Source: Maea johnstoni (taxonomy: Eukaryota > Annelida > Polychaeta > Spionida > Magelonidae). Taken from it: a DNA stretch of 64,000 nt. This document shows, piece after piece, positions 25,506 to 36,640 of this stretch. The stretch spans positions 14,968,056-15,032,055 of the forward strand of contig OZ012686.1 of the NCBI GenBank assembly GCA_963942565.1. Reading direction: 5' to 3'. The notes under the pieces were generated by a model. That model was not told where the DNA came from, made no database searches, and saw nothing but the letters and a program-made list of their open reading frames with translations. The position numbers and the translations under genes are program-made. Each line of letters opens with the position of its first letter. Within the stretch, counting starts at the first letter, position 1.

Positions 25506-26215
25506 ACTCCATCAGAAAACATACTGCAAAATTTTGCTTACAGCTACCTGTTAGAAATATCGAAACAGCAGTTTCAAAATATTAGAAAACTTTTTCTTAA
25601 TTTCAAATATGTTAAATGTATGGATTTAAAACCATCCCCCTACCAACTAATTCATTCTGGATGCATGCTTCATGTAATGTCTTGGTGCAACATATGTTCT
25701 AAAACATTACTTGGCGAGAGGGACAAGCTGCCCATAAAATTGTCTTGCCCCGCTGGCACTTCCACTTTCCCCGCCACTCTGATAAACAAAGGAATTACAT
25801 TGTGAGGAACATTACTTGCCAAGCGGGGCAAGTTAGGGTCTTGTTCTGCTTGACCGATCGCCGTTTTTTGCCGAATTCACTTGCAACTTGCAACGGGGCG
25901 AGTGGTTATGTTGCACACTGAATGTAGGAAAATCCATATCATAATCTTGTCATTAAATGTGTATCGCTATGAAGATAGCGTGGGCTCCAAAAAAGAGGAA
26001 AGAGTTAACATTCATCTGCAGTCCTCATGTTTGAGATTTTCCATAATGGGAGCACGAGTTCCAGGCTCTGAAATGACTCACCCCTGAGCAAAAACCATAG
26101 CAGCAACACAATTAATCTGATAGGGATGGAGAAAACTCTAGAAATAACTCATTGTGTGTTTTTTGCAGTGATAAGCAGCTATGGGCGGGGCACTGTCTAG
26201 AGTTGGGATCATGTG
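25506..26215. other. No gene seen
   Basis: A frame at 25437-25805 is open but has no recognisable domain and overlaps repeat K. GCGAGAGGGACAAGCTGCCC and GGGGCAAGTTAGGGTCTTG near 25705-25845 resemble motifs near 22675-22710, so this is probably another degraded dispersed repeat. Confidence 0.4.
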
Positions 26216-26425
26216 TTAACTCTTCCAATGCTGGGGCTACTTTCGTTCAAACGCTGGGACACAAAGATCTTTGAAAACCATCCAAACCTTGTCATGTTGG
26301 TGTTCATCGGATAACTCTTGCTGAGCACTCTCAGATGAGTACCCATGTGCTAAGGTTTCAGTCGTTTTTAGGCCTTATGCGTCATTTTGTATTGGCCAAA
26401 TTAGCCGCCATTAGGCTTCTGTAGC
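26216..26425 (+). mobile_element. TTAA-MITE family A (right end decayed)
   Basis: Starts TTAACTCTTCCAATGCTGGG and carries GACACAAAGATCTTTGAAAA and GTCATGTTGGTGTTCAT. The right end is altered near GCCGCCATTAGGCTTCTGTA. Confidence 0.75.
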
Positions 26426-26599
26426 ATAAGATTGTATGGGTGAAGTAAGTAAGAGACTTGTGTGGAGGATGAGGAGGTGAGTACCTAGCAGGCAGAGATT
26501 GCCACCGCTAGGCGCTCTGCTTTAGCTTGCCTCTGTACTACATGCTGTAAGTTAGTACTGCCAAAGATTGTTTTTTAGCAGTGTAAACAGGTGCATGAG

Positions 26600-27045
26600 G
26601 TGACGCCACCTTTTAGTTTCCTGTCTGAAGGCAGTAGGAAGTGGTGCCATCTTTTAGTTTCCTATCTGGAGGCAGTAGGAGGTGGTGCCACCTTTTAGTT
26701 TCCTGTCTGGAGACAGTAGGAAGTGGTGCCACCTTTAAGTTTCTTGTCTGGAGGCAGTAGGAGGTGGCCCCACCTTTTAGTTTCCTGTCTGGAGGCAGTA
26801 GGAGGTGGCGCCACCTTTAAGTTTCCTGTCAGAAGGCAGTAGGAAGTGGCGCCACCTTTTAGTTTCCTATCTGGAGGCAGCAGGAGGTGGCGCCACCTTT
26901 TAGTTTCCTGACTGGAGGCAGTAGGAGGTGGCGCCATCTTTTAGTTTCCTGTCTGGAGGCAGCAGGAGGTGGCGCCACCTTTTAGTTTCCTATCTGGAGG
27001 CAGGTGGAGGGGGCGCCACCTTTTAGTTTCCTGTCTGGAGGCAGG
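26600..27045. repeat. 41-bp minisatellite (unrelated to the 5' satellite)
   Basis: TTTTAGTTTCCTGTCTGGAG recurs at 26611, 26652, 26693 and on, an exact 41-bp period for about 11 copies. Each unit includes GGCAGTAGGAGGTGGCGCCA. The sequence is not related to the 41-bp satellite at 2.9-8.1 kb despite the equal period. Confidence 0.92.
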
Positions 27046-27104
27046 AGGAGGTTGATACCGGTTGGCTCACACACTAGCCGCCTGCAAGGGTTGAGTATGC
27101 ATGT

Positions 27105-27440
27105 ATGGCCAGCAACTTTCTCCTCACTGCTTGTGTAGTGTACATACTGTTAATGGATAGAGCCTGTGGAGTGGGTCTATGTAATGTGTGTGTAGGGTCT
27201 GTCATGATACTAATTTAGTCCCCTTAACTATACAGTATACATTGTAGTCAGTATATACTGTCGTGTGCGTCTATGTGTGTGTGTTGAGTTGTGATAGTCA
27301 TCCTAGCTATACTGTGTATTCTGTAGTCTGTATACTGCTAGTGGATAGTTGTGTGTGTCTACAAGTATTATGCTCGGGCAACTTTTTCCTCACTGCTTAC
27401 AAGTGTATTGTGTATATACTGTTCATGGATAGTAGAGTGT
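27105..27440. repeat. Degenerate ~290-bp tandem duplication
   Basis: GCAACTTTCTCCTCACTGCT...ACTGTTAATGGATAGAG (from 27112) recurs as GCAACTTTTTCCTCACTGCT...ACTGTTCATGGATAGTAG (from 27378). Between them the TATACTGT-type blocks repeat at shorter spacing. Confidence 0.55.
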
Positions 27441-27729
27441 GTCTCACTGTGATAGTCGCCCGGGTTGCCATCACCCGGGCTTCCTCTAGAGAGATCTAGG
27501 TTACCACAGATGACATGCCCTCATTCTAGTGCTTAAGGTCAGCGATATATTTTTTCATTCAGCCTGTTTTTTATTTGGCGTACTTTGTGTGAGTTCATGT
27601 CTGGGTGTTTGTTTACAGGTCAAACGCCTTGTAAGGTGTAGCGTGAAAAGGGGGGCTGATAAGAAGGGTGTATGTAAAAGGGGGTGGTGCGTCAAGGGGC
27701 ATGGGGGTAGAGACTGACTAGGGGGTCCT

Positions 27730-27869
27730 TAAATCCACCGCCTCTTCATTCGAGAACCACAACATCCGGGTTTCCAACATGGCCGGCTGTCAGTAGGAGA
27801 CTGGCTGTGTTTGCGGCATCCTCGCCTGAGCATTATACCCACAGCTGTTCTCATTGCCAACCCCTGTAG
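27730..27869 (+). other. Candidate untranslated first exon with donor
   Basis: CCGGGTTTCCAACATGGCCG near 27768-27787 resembles YY1-type initiator contexts. The block has more CpG than its surroundings and ends at a strong donor CTGTAG|GTAAGC (27869/27870). It could be a 5' UTR exon of Dicer 11.6 kb downstream or of an unseen gene. A similar TTTCCAACATGGCCG lies at about 43586 in a Dicer intron, so a dispersed repeat is an alternative. Confidence 0.25.
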
Positions 27870-28479
27870 GTAAGCAGCAGAAATTATAACCCTCGAAACC
27901 ACAAGAATTTGTAATATCATCATCCTAACCCACGAGAAAATATACACCGCTTTGAAAAGAATTTAACGGCTGGCAAAACGGGTATGTCAAATGCACACAT
28001 AGAATATCGACCTTTGCTACCTATTGCGTTTTTTTCTAAGATGACTAAGTCACCGATTTATTTGCGAAATTTCATTCTTTTGAACAAGTGGATTATAAAA
28101 AACAGAACAATTGAGAAATAGAGAAACTAATTTTCCAGCGGTAAAGTGATCGTGAGTTGGGTAGTTTTTATGACAGTTTTTTATTGCTCTGGGGGCAATA
28201 AATATATGCTTCAGTCACTTTGTTTTGTTAATAGACCATGGAAAAATCTAACTTCAGTTATCTGCTTCATCTAGTCCCAGACCTAGAATATCACTCGCTT
28301 ATAAATGATTCACAATTCTTAGACACAAGCTCATCATATTCAACAAATTGTAAAAAAAGGTTTAAAAAAAAGAAAAATTTTATTATTATAATTTATTAGC
28401 ATCTATTTACCTTTCTCTTTTACCGATGTCATAATTTTGTACAAGAAATACTAGATATACTCACAGCAGCCAAAAACAG
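27870..28479. other. No gene seen
   Basis: AT-rich non-coding sequence without recognised repeats. Confidence 0.4.
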
Positions 28480-28680
28480 CCTGACAATTTTAATTTTGGC
28501 AAGAACTTTAAAGTGAAAGCAAAGTTGGGAAAATATTTGATGAAGAAATGTTAATCATAACTAAACCAACAACTCTCCTACACATATTTTTAAAAATTAT
28601 TATGAATTCTTAAGTTATTGTCAAAAATAGGATAGATTCAGACGACAGTTTCTCAAGGAACTCATGGGTTAAATTAAACT
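28480..28680 (+). mobile_element. TTAA-MITE family C, decayed
   Basis: CCAAAAACAGCCTGACAATT, GTTGGGAAAATATTTGATGA and CAGACGACAGTTTCTC follow the family C order seen intact at 60471-60701. Ends with GGGTTAAA. The left TTAA end is lost. Confidence 0.7.
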
Positions 28681-29021
28681 AATGAATAAATACTGGCATT
28701 GTGATTCAAGCCGCGATAAATGTTAAATTATTAAACAAGCAAATTTTAAGAAAGAAAGAAATTTTGAGAAATGCAACGATATGGTAAATTTTTAGATTGG
28801 TAAAATTCTTATCACTAAACGAAGAATCTTGGAATCTTATCAAACACATGAATCTCTTTATCAGTAGTCTTCGTTCAAAAGCATCACATATGTTTGGTGA
28901 CATTGCTATGCAGTGATTGGCAGCAGCTATAGTTCATTATTTGTTTCCTGTCAATGGATAATCCTCCTTAACCCTGATCTTGGGTCCAACTTGCCCCACC
29001 TGACTACCTGGGTTTGCTGGG

Positions 29022-29333
29022 CAGGGTCTTAGCCAGGATTTCAAAAATGCCTGTCCAAAACAGCATTTTCAAAATATCTGCCCGTCCAGATTTAGCTACT
29101 TTTCTACTTCAAATCCTTATACCAGCTACACTTAATAGCCTAGTGTGTCAAAAAAGGCAATTTATACTTCAGCTATGTCCGAGAGGATAGTTTTTTATGA
29201 AGATATTTGATTATTACACCCCAAAAGTCAAAATTGAAAAATCGTCATAGAAATTTTTGCCTGTCCAAACAGGAGGTTTTTAGGAAACTACCTGTCCAAA
29301 AGACAGGTAGGACGGGTCCTGGCTAAGTCCCTG
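29022..29333 (+). mobile_element. Non-autonomous hAT element, family D
   Basis: Full-length: starts CAGGGTCTTAGCCAGGATTT and ends TCCTGGCTAAGTCCCTG. Paired inverted GGACAGG/CCTGTCC blocks inside. No clean 8-bp duplication in this copy. Confidence 0.85.
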
Positions 29334-29669
29334 TATATGCTGGGTACTGTTAAGCACTGTCGGGGATGAGATCATCAGCCCGACAGACTTATAGCAGAGT
29401 GACAGCAGGCAGGACGGGTCTTGTGGTTTCTGACAGAATAGCAACCAAATATTCATCAACCGCAAGTTTGAATATCAAACAAAGGAACCCACATTCGTTC
29501 TAAGACCTTTGAGTTATACATCTTTGAAAGAGAGTCAATCAACACACTTCCAGTGGTTATACATCAATGCTATTTTCTGCTTTTTAGCCTTTGTTTTTCA
29601 CTGAAGCATCTAAATGTGCAAATGGAATATTTTATAGTGATCATTATGCCCATTGAAAGATGTTGCACA

Positions 29670-29900
29670 TATCTTTAATACATTATTTAGAGTTCCTCTA
29701 GAAATTATCGTCTGGATTTCCAATAAATTTGATAATAACTTTGGAACTGAGAGGGATTTTACTAGATATTTGAAGGAGAGTTGTAGGTAATGTTCTGATG
29801 AACATTTCTCATATATATATTTTCAAATTACACTTCAGCCTGAAAGATTTCATCAAAACTGTCAGGCTGCTTTCGCCCGCAATAAGTATTATGGGTTAAA
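29670..29900 (-). mobile_element. TTAA-MITE family C, reverse orientation
   Basis: TTCCTCTAGAAATTATCGTC, ATATTTGAAGGAGAGTTGT and ACTGTCAGGCTGCTTTCG match family C in reverse. Ends ATTATGGGTTAAA. Confidence 0.7.
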
Positions 29901-30094
29901 TCTTTTTATTGGTTGATTGTTTTAATTTTCAAAAGCTCAAACTCATGCACAATAAGGAAATATTGTTACCTTTTTGGATGTAGATGCATTTTTTACAACC
30001 GACTTTGCCCAAGGCAGGGTTAATTTGATTCTGTCAGTTTTGCTGTGGGACTGCCCTCTGTATATCACCTTGAGAGATCATGTCTGACTGGTCA

Positions 30095-30298
30095 AAAATA
30101 TTTCGTCTGGATCTATGATACTTTTAACAAAAACTCTGGAATGAAGAATGATTTTACAAAATATTTGAAGGAGAGTTGTTGGTAATGTTCTGAATAACAT
30201 TTCTCCTTCAAATATTTTCCCAACTTCACTTTTGTCTGCAAGTATTAGTCAAAACTGTCAGGCTTTTTTTGGCCGCTGTGAGCATTAACAGGTTAAAG
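30095..30298 (-). mobile_element. TTAA-MITE family C, reverse orientation
   Basis: TTTCGTCTGGATCTATGATA, ATATTTGAAGGAGAGTTGTT and AAAACTGTCAGGC identify a second family C copy. Ends AGCATTAACAGGTTAAAG. Confidence 0.7.
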
Positions 30299-30458
30299 AA
30301 GATGCCTCATTTAATGCTTGAGTGCTTCTTTTTACTGAGTAGTAATCTGCTGGTCGTAAGTCGGCTTGAGTGAGCAGGAGGGGAATCAGAATAAGCAGCC
30401 TCGCGAGTGGAATCATGTACCGTGACTGACTGGGGAAATGCCCAACAAGGACATCATA

Positions 30459-30770
30459 CAGGGTCTTAGCCAGGATTTAGAAAGTGGGTGCCCCAAAATT
30501 GTGGAATTTTTGGGCGCCCTGTTTTTCAAGAGAGACCACAATATACTCAGATTACAACCATGAACATGAATTTTTCTTATTGAAATAAGGCATAATATCC
30601 TTCATCAATGTCATGGGAATTATATTTAAGCGAAAACAATGCAATTATGTTCTTGATATTGACATTTTATGAAATTACTCGCCCAAAATATTGGGTGTCC
30701 TGAAGGGTGCTTTTTGAGGGTTTGGGTGTCGAAATGACGCCCAGAGGCCTGCTGGCTAATTAAGGCTATG
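30459..30770 (+). mobile_element. Non-autonomous hAT element, family E, 8-bp TSD
   Basis: Starts CAGGGTCTTAGCCAGGATTT and ends CTGGCTAATTAAGGCTATG. ACATCATA is duplicated at 30451-30458 and 30771-30778. Inside: GGGTGCC...GGGCGCCC and GGGTGTCCTGAAGGGTGCT. Confidence 0.88.
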
Positions 30771-30945
30771 ACATCATAGATTCTAGCATTAGAAGATCTA
30801 TCATTTTCTCAGACATGTTTTACTGATAACGGGATTCTTTGAGATGCATTCTCCTGCATTTTCAGAACAATATCTGTATTGCCCTGCATCTTGTACCTCC
30901 CTAAATATGTTTAATTCCACCTGTATTTCATGCACATTCACCATA

Positions 30946-31160
30946 CTAACCCTTATGCTGCTGGTGGCTGATTTGGTCAATACAAAATGACACAAAAGAG
31001 CTGAAAAATTACTGAAACCCTGGCATGTTGGTACTCATATGAGAGTAGTGAGTGAGATCTATCTAATGAATATACCAATATGACAGGGTTTAAATGGTTT
31101 TCAAAGATCTTTGCATCCTTGTGCTTTGGATGACAGTAGCCTTAGCATTTAAAGGGTTAA
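30946..31160 (-). mobile_element. TTAA-MITE family A, reverse orientation
   Basis: Starts TAACCCTTATGCTGCTGGTG and ends GCATTTAAAGGGTTAA. ACCCTGGCATGTTGGTACTC and GATGACAGTAGCCTTAGC are family signatures. Confidence 0.82.
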
Positions 31161-31293
31161 GATTTTACATCAGTGGTCCTTGGACAAATTTTTGAAATCT
31201 AGATCCTCTGAGATGAATTCATCTGTATTGTCTGGCACTTTGTACCTTCCTAAATATTGTCTTGCAGAAAACAAACTTAATTGATTATGATTT

Positions 31294-31714
31294 ATTAACC
31301 CTTCCAATAAAAAAAAAAGTTGTTTGTTTCCTGTAACCCTACCCTAACAAGTTTTTATTCAAAAAAATCCCTACCCTAAAGTTTTTTCCGCCCTCCCAAC
31401 TCCCAATCAACGTAAAACATGCATAAAACACACATTTTTGACCAAAAAAATAATGCAAAAAAAAATTTTTTACCGACCTACCTACCCTATTTTTTTCGGA
31501 CCGTTACAGGAAACAAACAATTTCTTTTTTTAGGCCTAAGCACAAAGACGCAAATATCTTTGAAAAACCTCTAAACCCTGCCATGTTGGTATTCTTTGGA
31601 TAGCTCTCGCTAAGTACCCTCGGATGAGTACTCATTTGCCAGGGTTTCAGTCATTTCTCTGCTTTTTTGCATTATTTTGTAATTGCCAAATCAGCCACCA
31701 GCAGCATAAGGGTT
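31294..31714 (+). mobile_element. TTAA-MITE family A carrying a family B insertion
   Basis: Family A starts TTAACCCTTCCAAT and is broken at once by a full family B copy (about 31303-31541: AAAAAAAGTTGTTTGTTTCC to TTTTTTTAGGCCTAA). Family A resumes with GCACAAAGACGCAAATATCT and ends CAGCATAAGGG. B therefore moved after A. Confidence 0.85.
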
Positions 31715-31984
31715 CAAAGATCTGAGGTTTTAGATGCATAAGCTCCACTTTATACTGGGATTTCTTGCTATACGAGGGATGGAGTCTGTAGCTGAAGCAG
31801 CGGTGCGGTCATGCATGTCATGAGGGAAATGCGGAAACAGGGTTTATTGTAAGGTGTTAGTCAAATACCTGCAGGGCTTTTAATGCTGTCTGTGCAATCA
31901 CCTGTTGCGAAGGACTCAAGTATGTAGTGTGTGAACAATCCAAGGATATCATTCTAAAAACTTGATACAAATAAAATTACTTTC

Positions 31985-32290
31985 TGTATCCAAACAAAAC
32001 TTTTTTTAAGTTTGGCTTTTTTTGTTTACTGCTGAACAAATCAGGTACAGAAGGATTATTCTCTTCACAAATATGTCTTCTTTAGTAGAGAAAAATCAAA
32101 AGTAATACAATGTAATTATAAAATCCAAAATTAGAGTGCATATCATTTAAAACATCTTTCTTTAAGTTTGAACAGGTTTTTGTTTACTGCATAACAAATA
32201 CAGGAGGATTATTCCAAATTTACAAATATGTCTTCCAGAGAAATTCAGGGGTAATACAATATGAGGATAAAATCCAAAATTATTAATTAC
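31985..32290. repeat. ~160-bp tandem duplication
   Basis: TTTTTGTTTACTGC...ACAAATATGTCTTC...GTAATACAAT...AAAATCCAAAATTA appears at about 32018-32135 and again at 32175-32285. AT-rich and non-coding. Bases 31715-31984 and 32291-32751 show no gene. Confidence 0.7.
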
Positions 32291-32751
32291 AGCATCTATA
32301 ATCCATTTGTAGCCTTTTTAGTTCACCTAGAACAGAATGCCATCTACCATAGAAAAAAATCAACTACAACAATTACATTTACATCAAGCTGTTAATCATG
32401 TACAGGAAATGTAAGTTACATGAAACCGAAATCAAAACGAAAGTGAGACTCAGCTACGTGTGAATCATTATGGCTGATTGTGAAACTGAAACTGATATAT
32501 TTCCCCACACAAGTATTTCAATATAAAAAAGTAAACATTGATTCAGAAATGATTTGAACAAATTCATGAGTGGTCTAGGAATTTACTGTGTTTTCAATTC
32601 CATTTTACTTTAAAGTTTATAATCATGCCTGAGAAAATAAGCTTTATGTTTGATATGGAGGTAAGTATTTCATTTTTTTTATTAAGAAGTTTAACAAAAA
32701 AGTTCCACCAAAATGTTGCTATTCTATCGTGAATGTTTTTATATACCTGCA

Positions 32752-33063
32752 CAGGGTCTTAGCCAGGATTTCAAAAATGCCTGTCCAAAACAGCAATTTC
32801 AAAATTTCTGCCCATCCAGATTTAGCTACTTATCTACTTCAAATCCTTATACCAGCTACAATTAATAGCCTAGTGTATCGAAAAGGGCAATATACACTTC
32901 AGCTATGTAATAGAAGATGGTTTGGTAGGAAAATATTTGGTGATTACACCCCAAAGGTCAAAATTGAAAAATCTTCCTAGAAATCTTTGCCTGTCCAAAC
33001 AGGAGGTTTTTAGGAAACTGCCTTTCCAAAAGACAGACAGGACGGGTCCTGGCTAAGTCCCTG
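32752..33063 (+). mobile_element. Non-autonomous hAT element, family D
   Basis: Starts CAGGGTCTTAGCCAGGATTT and ends CCTGGCTAAGTCCCTG; near-identical in layout to 29022-29333. The frame across it is a repeat shadow, not a gene. Confidence 0.87.
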
Positions 33064-33185
33064 TTAACCTGCATCATCTACAAACTTTTTCTTAGAAAAG
33101 GACAGTTGCTGGGTGGTTCAGAGATGGCCATTTCTGTGACTAGGAATTGTTATCTCATGTCTCCTGCCGTCAGCATGAGAATCAC

Positions 33186-33402
33186 CAACCCTTCTTAGGT
33201 TGAGGCTGAACTTCAGTCAAATGCACAAGAATGCAAGAAATTATGAAAATCTAACGTTACCAAGTCATGTGGGTATTCATTAGAAAGCTCTCACTGAATA
33301 CTATCAGATGAATACCCATACGCCATTTTTTCATTTATTTCCACCTTTATTTCATCATTTCATGTTGACCAAATTAGCCGCCGCCAGCAGTGATAGGGTG
33401 AA
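33186..33402 (+). mobile_element. TTAA-MITE family A, diverged
   Basis: ACCCTTCTTAGGTTGAGGCT opens it, then ATGTGGGTATTCATTAGAAA, and ATTAGCCGCCGCCAGCAGTG near the end. TTAA ends are no longer intact. Confidence 0.68.
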
Positions 33403-33566
33403 GCTAGAACTAGCACAGTTTTCCAAGCCGGAAGTTAGTTTTTTAGACTAGCATGACTCACAGTTGTGACACGACACAATGAAATCAGATGTTGCTAAGA
33501 AATTCTGGTATGTTGCAGGTGCCAGTAATTTACAATGCTCAATTGTAGAACAATTTATTGAAGAAT

Positions 33567-33879
33567 CAGGGACTTAACCAGGACCCGTCCTGCCTGTCCT
33601 TTGGACAAGCTGTTTCCTTAAAACCTTCTTTTTGGGTGGGCAAAAATTTCTATAAAGAATGTTTAATTTTGACTCTTTAGGGGTAATAACCAAATATTTT
33701 CTTAACAAACCATCTTTTAAGACATAGCTGAAGTTTAAATTGCCTTTTTGAGACAATAGGCTATTAAGTGTAGTTGGTATATAAGGAATTTAAGTAGATG
33801 AGTAGCTAAATCTGGACGGGCAGAAATTTTGGAATTGCTGTTTTGGACAGGCATTTTTGGAATCCTAGCTAAGACCCTG
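33567..33879 (-). mobile_element. Non-autonomous hAT element, family D, 8-bp TSD
   Basis: Starts CAGGGACTTAACCAGGACCC and ends CCTAGCTAAGACCCTG. TGAAGAAT is duplicated at 33559-33566 and 33880-33887. Confidence 0.9.
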
Positions 33880-33997
33880 TGAAGAATCCAGCTGCAACAC
33901 TCTTGGACCACCCGGTAGCATTGATAATACACTTAGATCTCTCTCACCCAGTAGTCCTAAAAAAGGAAAAATAGTTGAAACTATATATGTACATGTA

Positions 33998-34542
33998 CAG
34001 TGGAGCCTCACGAAGTGAACACTCCTCTTTTATGGACAACCTCACTATATAGTACAGGGCTCGAAATTTAGACTCTTTCCAGGGAGACCAATCGCATCTT
34101 CAACAGCCACGCAGGTGTTGAAGAAATTTGGGGGAGCCGCTGGAGAATTAAAGGGAGCCCTCGGCTCCCGGCACCCCCTAATTTCGAGCCCTGTAGTAGA
34201 CACTTTTTTTCGGTCCCAAGCAATTTCCCTCATTCTTTATATAATGCAGCCCTATAATGTGGACACATTATATGGTCTCAATTCATGAAAATTAGGACCT
34301 TTAATTCACAAAAAATCATTCGCTATATACTTTCCCTTTAATAGTGTTCAGACTTAAATGCATTTAATAGCTAGTTGGAACTTTAACGTAAATAATTCCA
34401 CACGCTAAATCTCTGTTGATAATTCAAAATGGTGTCCACTCTGTTTAGTAGACGGTCACAGCAGCCCTTGTAATGTGGACACCCCTCTAAAGTGGCCATG
34501 GTGGCTGGTCACATGGGTGTCCGCAATAGAGGGGTTCCACTG
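33998..34542 (+). mobile_element. pogo/mariner-like MITE with TA target, carrying a nested element
   Basis: Starts CAGTGGAGCCTCACGAAGTG and ends AGAGGGGTTCCACTG, both flanked by TA (33996-33997, 34543-34544). CAGTGGAACC-type ends at TA are typical of pogo/Tc1-mariner MITEs. Interrupted at 34055-34193 by a family G element. Confidence 0.85.
34055..34193 (-). mobile_element. CAGGGCTCGAAATT-ended element (family G), nested, 5-bp TSD
   Basis: Ends CAGGGCTCGAAATTTAG and CTAATTTCGAGCCCTG, with TAGTA on both sides (34050-34054, 34194-34198). Sits inside the TA-flanked MITE, so it is younger than its host. Confidence 0.87.
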
Positions 34543-34594
34543 TAGCTGGCAAAGCTCAGAGGCCTTACTTATTAGTTCCTGTTGATAGAGATAT

Positions 34595-34759
34595 TTAACC
34601 CTTTCAATGCTGAGGCTACTTTTAAATGTTGGTATTAAATGGAAAGCTCTCGTTAAGTACTCTCAGATGAGTACCTATGTGCCTGGACTCTAGTCATTTT
34701 GTAGGATTTTTGCATCATTTTGTATTGACAAAATTAGCCACCAGCAGCATGAGGGTTAA
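34595..34759 (+). mobile_element. TTAA-MITE family A, internally deleted
   Basis: TTAACCCTTTCAATGCTGAG to CAGCAGCATGAGGGTTAA. The left-middle part (CAAAGCACAAGGACAC to CTAAACCCTG) is missing. Confidence 0.83.
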
Positions 34760-35133
34760 AGGTAGGACTTGAAACAGTCCCATCAGCTTAAGTCTACTGA
34801 GAATATGGGAGGGTGTACATCAAATAAAGAAAGGTTGTTTGTTAGTTTCTAATGATGGTCAACATTTTAAGCTTAAAGAAAAAAATCATTTTATTTATTT
34901 TTGTTGTTCATTGACATGAAGGATGGCAGATGAGAGTGGATCAATAATCTAATTTTTTTTTATTCTACCTAGTCCATTCTTTTCAGTGAAATTTTCATGA
35001 AATATAAAGAATATTTTGTTACTTGATTGCAAAGTCACTAATTTGGGCTATTTTGTAAAAGTATACTAGTACTAATGGAGGATACTCATTGGTTGAAGAA
35101 ACACTGTTAGTAAGAAAGATTAATTTGAAACAC
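34760..35133. other. No gene seen
   Basis: AT-rich unclassified sequence between two family A copies. Confidence 0.4.
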
Positions 35134-35345
35134 TTAACCCCTCCAATGCTGAGGCTACTTTCGTCCAATGGACAAGGACGCTTGCAAAATTTTTTGAAAA
35201 CCATACAAACCCTGTCATGTTGCTATTCATTGGATAGCTCTCGCTGAGTACTCTCAGATGAGTACCCATTTACCAGGGTTTCTGATTGTTTTTCACAATT
35301 TTTTTCATCATTTTCAAAATAAGCCAACAGCAGCATTAGGGTTAA
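35134..35345 (+). mobile_element. TTAA-MITE family A
   Basis: TTAACCCCTCCAATGCTGAG to ACAGCAGCATTAGGGTTAA, with GATAGCTCTCGCTGAGTACT in the middle. TTAA on both sides. Confidence 0.87.
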
Positions 35346-35543
35346 TATGACCTGCATGACAAAGGCAATTATAGTATCACCTTATAATCCGGCACTCTAA
35401 ATTCACTCTGATGCCTATTCATGCGCCAATTCTTTATGGCAAAAGCTGCTGGGACTGAGAGTCTCAGATTTCATTTTGTGACCTAATTAGAGAGACAGAC
35501 TGTTTGACCTGAGCAGGTCAGACTGAGACTGACACACTTCCTT

Positions 35544-35757
35544 TTAACCCTTATGCTGCCGGTGGCTAATTTGGTCAACGTGAAACGATGACAAAAGTAC
35601 TAAAAAATGACCGAAATCTTGGCATGTGAGTACTCATCTGAGAGAACTTGGCATGCGCTATCCAATGAATACCAACATGACAGGGTTTAGATGTTTTTCA
35701 AAATTCTTTGCATTCTTGTGCTTTGGACGAAAGTAGTCTTAGCTTTGGAGGGTTTAA
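35544..35757 (-). mobile_element. TTAA-MITE family A, reverse orientation
   Basis: TTAACCCTTATGCTGCCGGT to TAGCTTTGGAGGGTTTAA, with TACCAACATGACAGGGTTTA inside. Confidence 0.85.
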
Positions 35758-35821
35758 ACACAGAGGCTGTGGGGAGGTGGTTCTAACTCAGTTGATAAAC
35801 CTGGCTAATAGACCTATTAAA

Positions 35822-36050
35822 GGCCTAAAAAAAGTTGTGTGTTTGTTTCCTGTAACCCTACCCTAACATGTTTTTACTCAAGAAAATCCCTACCCTTACA
35901 TTTCTAACTCCTAATCAGTATAACACATGCATAAAACACCAATTTTTGAACAAAAAAAGTAATCCCAAAAGTATTTTTACTGACCTACCTACACTATTTT
36001 TTTTGTACCATAATACAGGAAACAATTTTTTTTTCTTAGCCTAAACCATG
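35822..36050 (+). mobile_element. MITE family B
   Basis: Starts AGGCCTAAAAAAAGTTGTGT and ends GGAAACAATTTTTTTTTC then TTAGCCTAA. CCCTACCCTAACATG and CTGACCTACCTACAC are the mirrored inner blocks. Confidence 0.72.
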
Positions 36051-36203
36051 TAACAGTTAGACCAGGTCTATAGGTTAGGACTGGTCTAACTTAACTAGGT
36101 TACGTTCAGTTCAATTTGATGAAATCAGCCCAATAAATCAAAAATGTTCTTCAGGTATTACCCTACTTTTCTGAGGTTGAGGAAGTATTTGTATATATGT
36201 GTG

Positions 36204-36519
36204 CAGTGTCTTAGCCAGTATTTAGAAAGTGGGTGCCTAATATTGGCAGTTTAAAAAGTATTGGGCGTCCAAATTGTTAAGGGGGATCTCAATATACTCA
36301 TATTTAAACCATAAACATGTATAAATTCATCAAAATAAGGCATGATATTGTTAAACAATGTCATAGGAATCATAAGGAGATGAAAAAAAAATCAATTATA
36401 AGCTTGAGATAGAGATTTTTAGAAATTCCACACAATAAAATTTGGGTGTCCTGAGGGGTTCTTTTTAAGGGTTTGGGTGTCCAAAAAGGCACACAGACGC
36501 CCTGCTGGCTAAGACCATG
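36204..36519 (+). mobile_element. Non-autonomous hAT element, family E, 8-bp TSD
   Basis: Starts CAGTGTCTTAGCCAGTATTT and ends GCTGGCTAAGACCATG. TATGTGTG flanks it at 36196-36203 and 36520-36527, though that motif is low-complexity. Confidence 0.83.
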
Positions 36520-36640
36520 TATGTGTGTGTTTTTATGGTATGAATGAGTGAATTAGTGAGTCATACTTGCCTGTTAGCTCTCTCAAATATCACTGCTCCA
36601 CTTTAGTTTCAACCACTGAGTCAGGCATGGCTGAGGGAAG

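Noticed and set aside
25437-25805. 122-residue frame as a gene
   Set aside because: Overlaps dispersed repeat K, has no domain I recognise and no splice or promoter context.
32729-32980. 83-residue frame as a conserved gene family with several copies in the window
   Set aside because: Its recurrence is due to the hAT family D MITE; the frames are broken differently in each copy.
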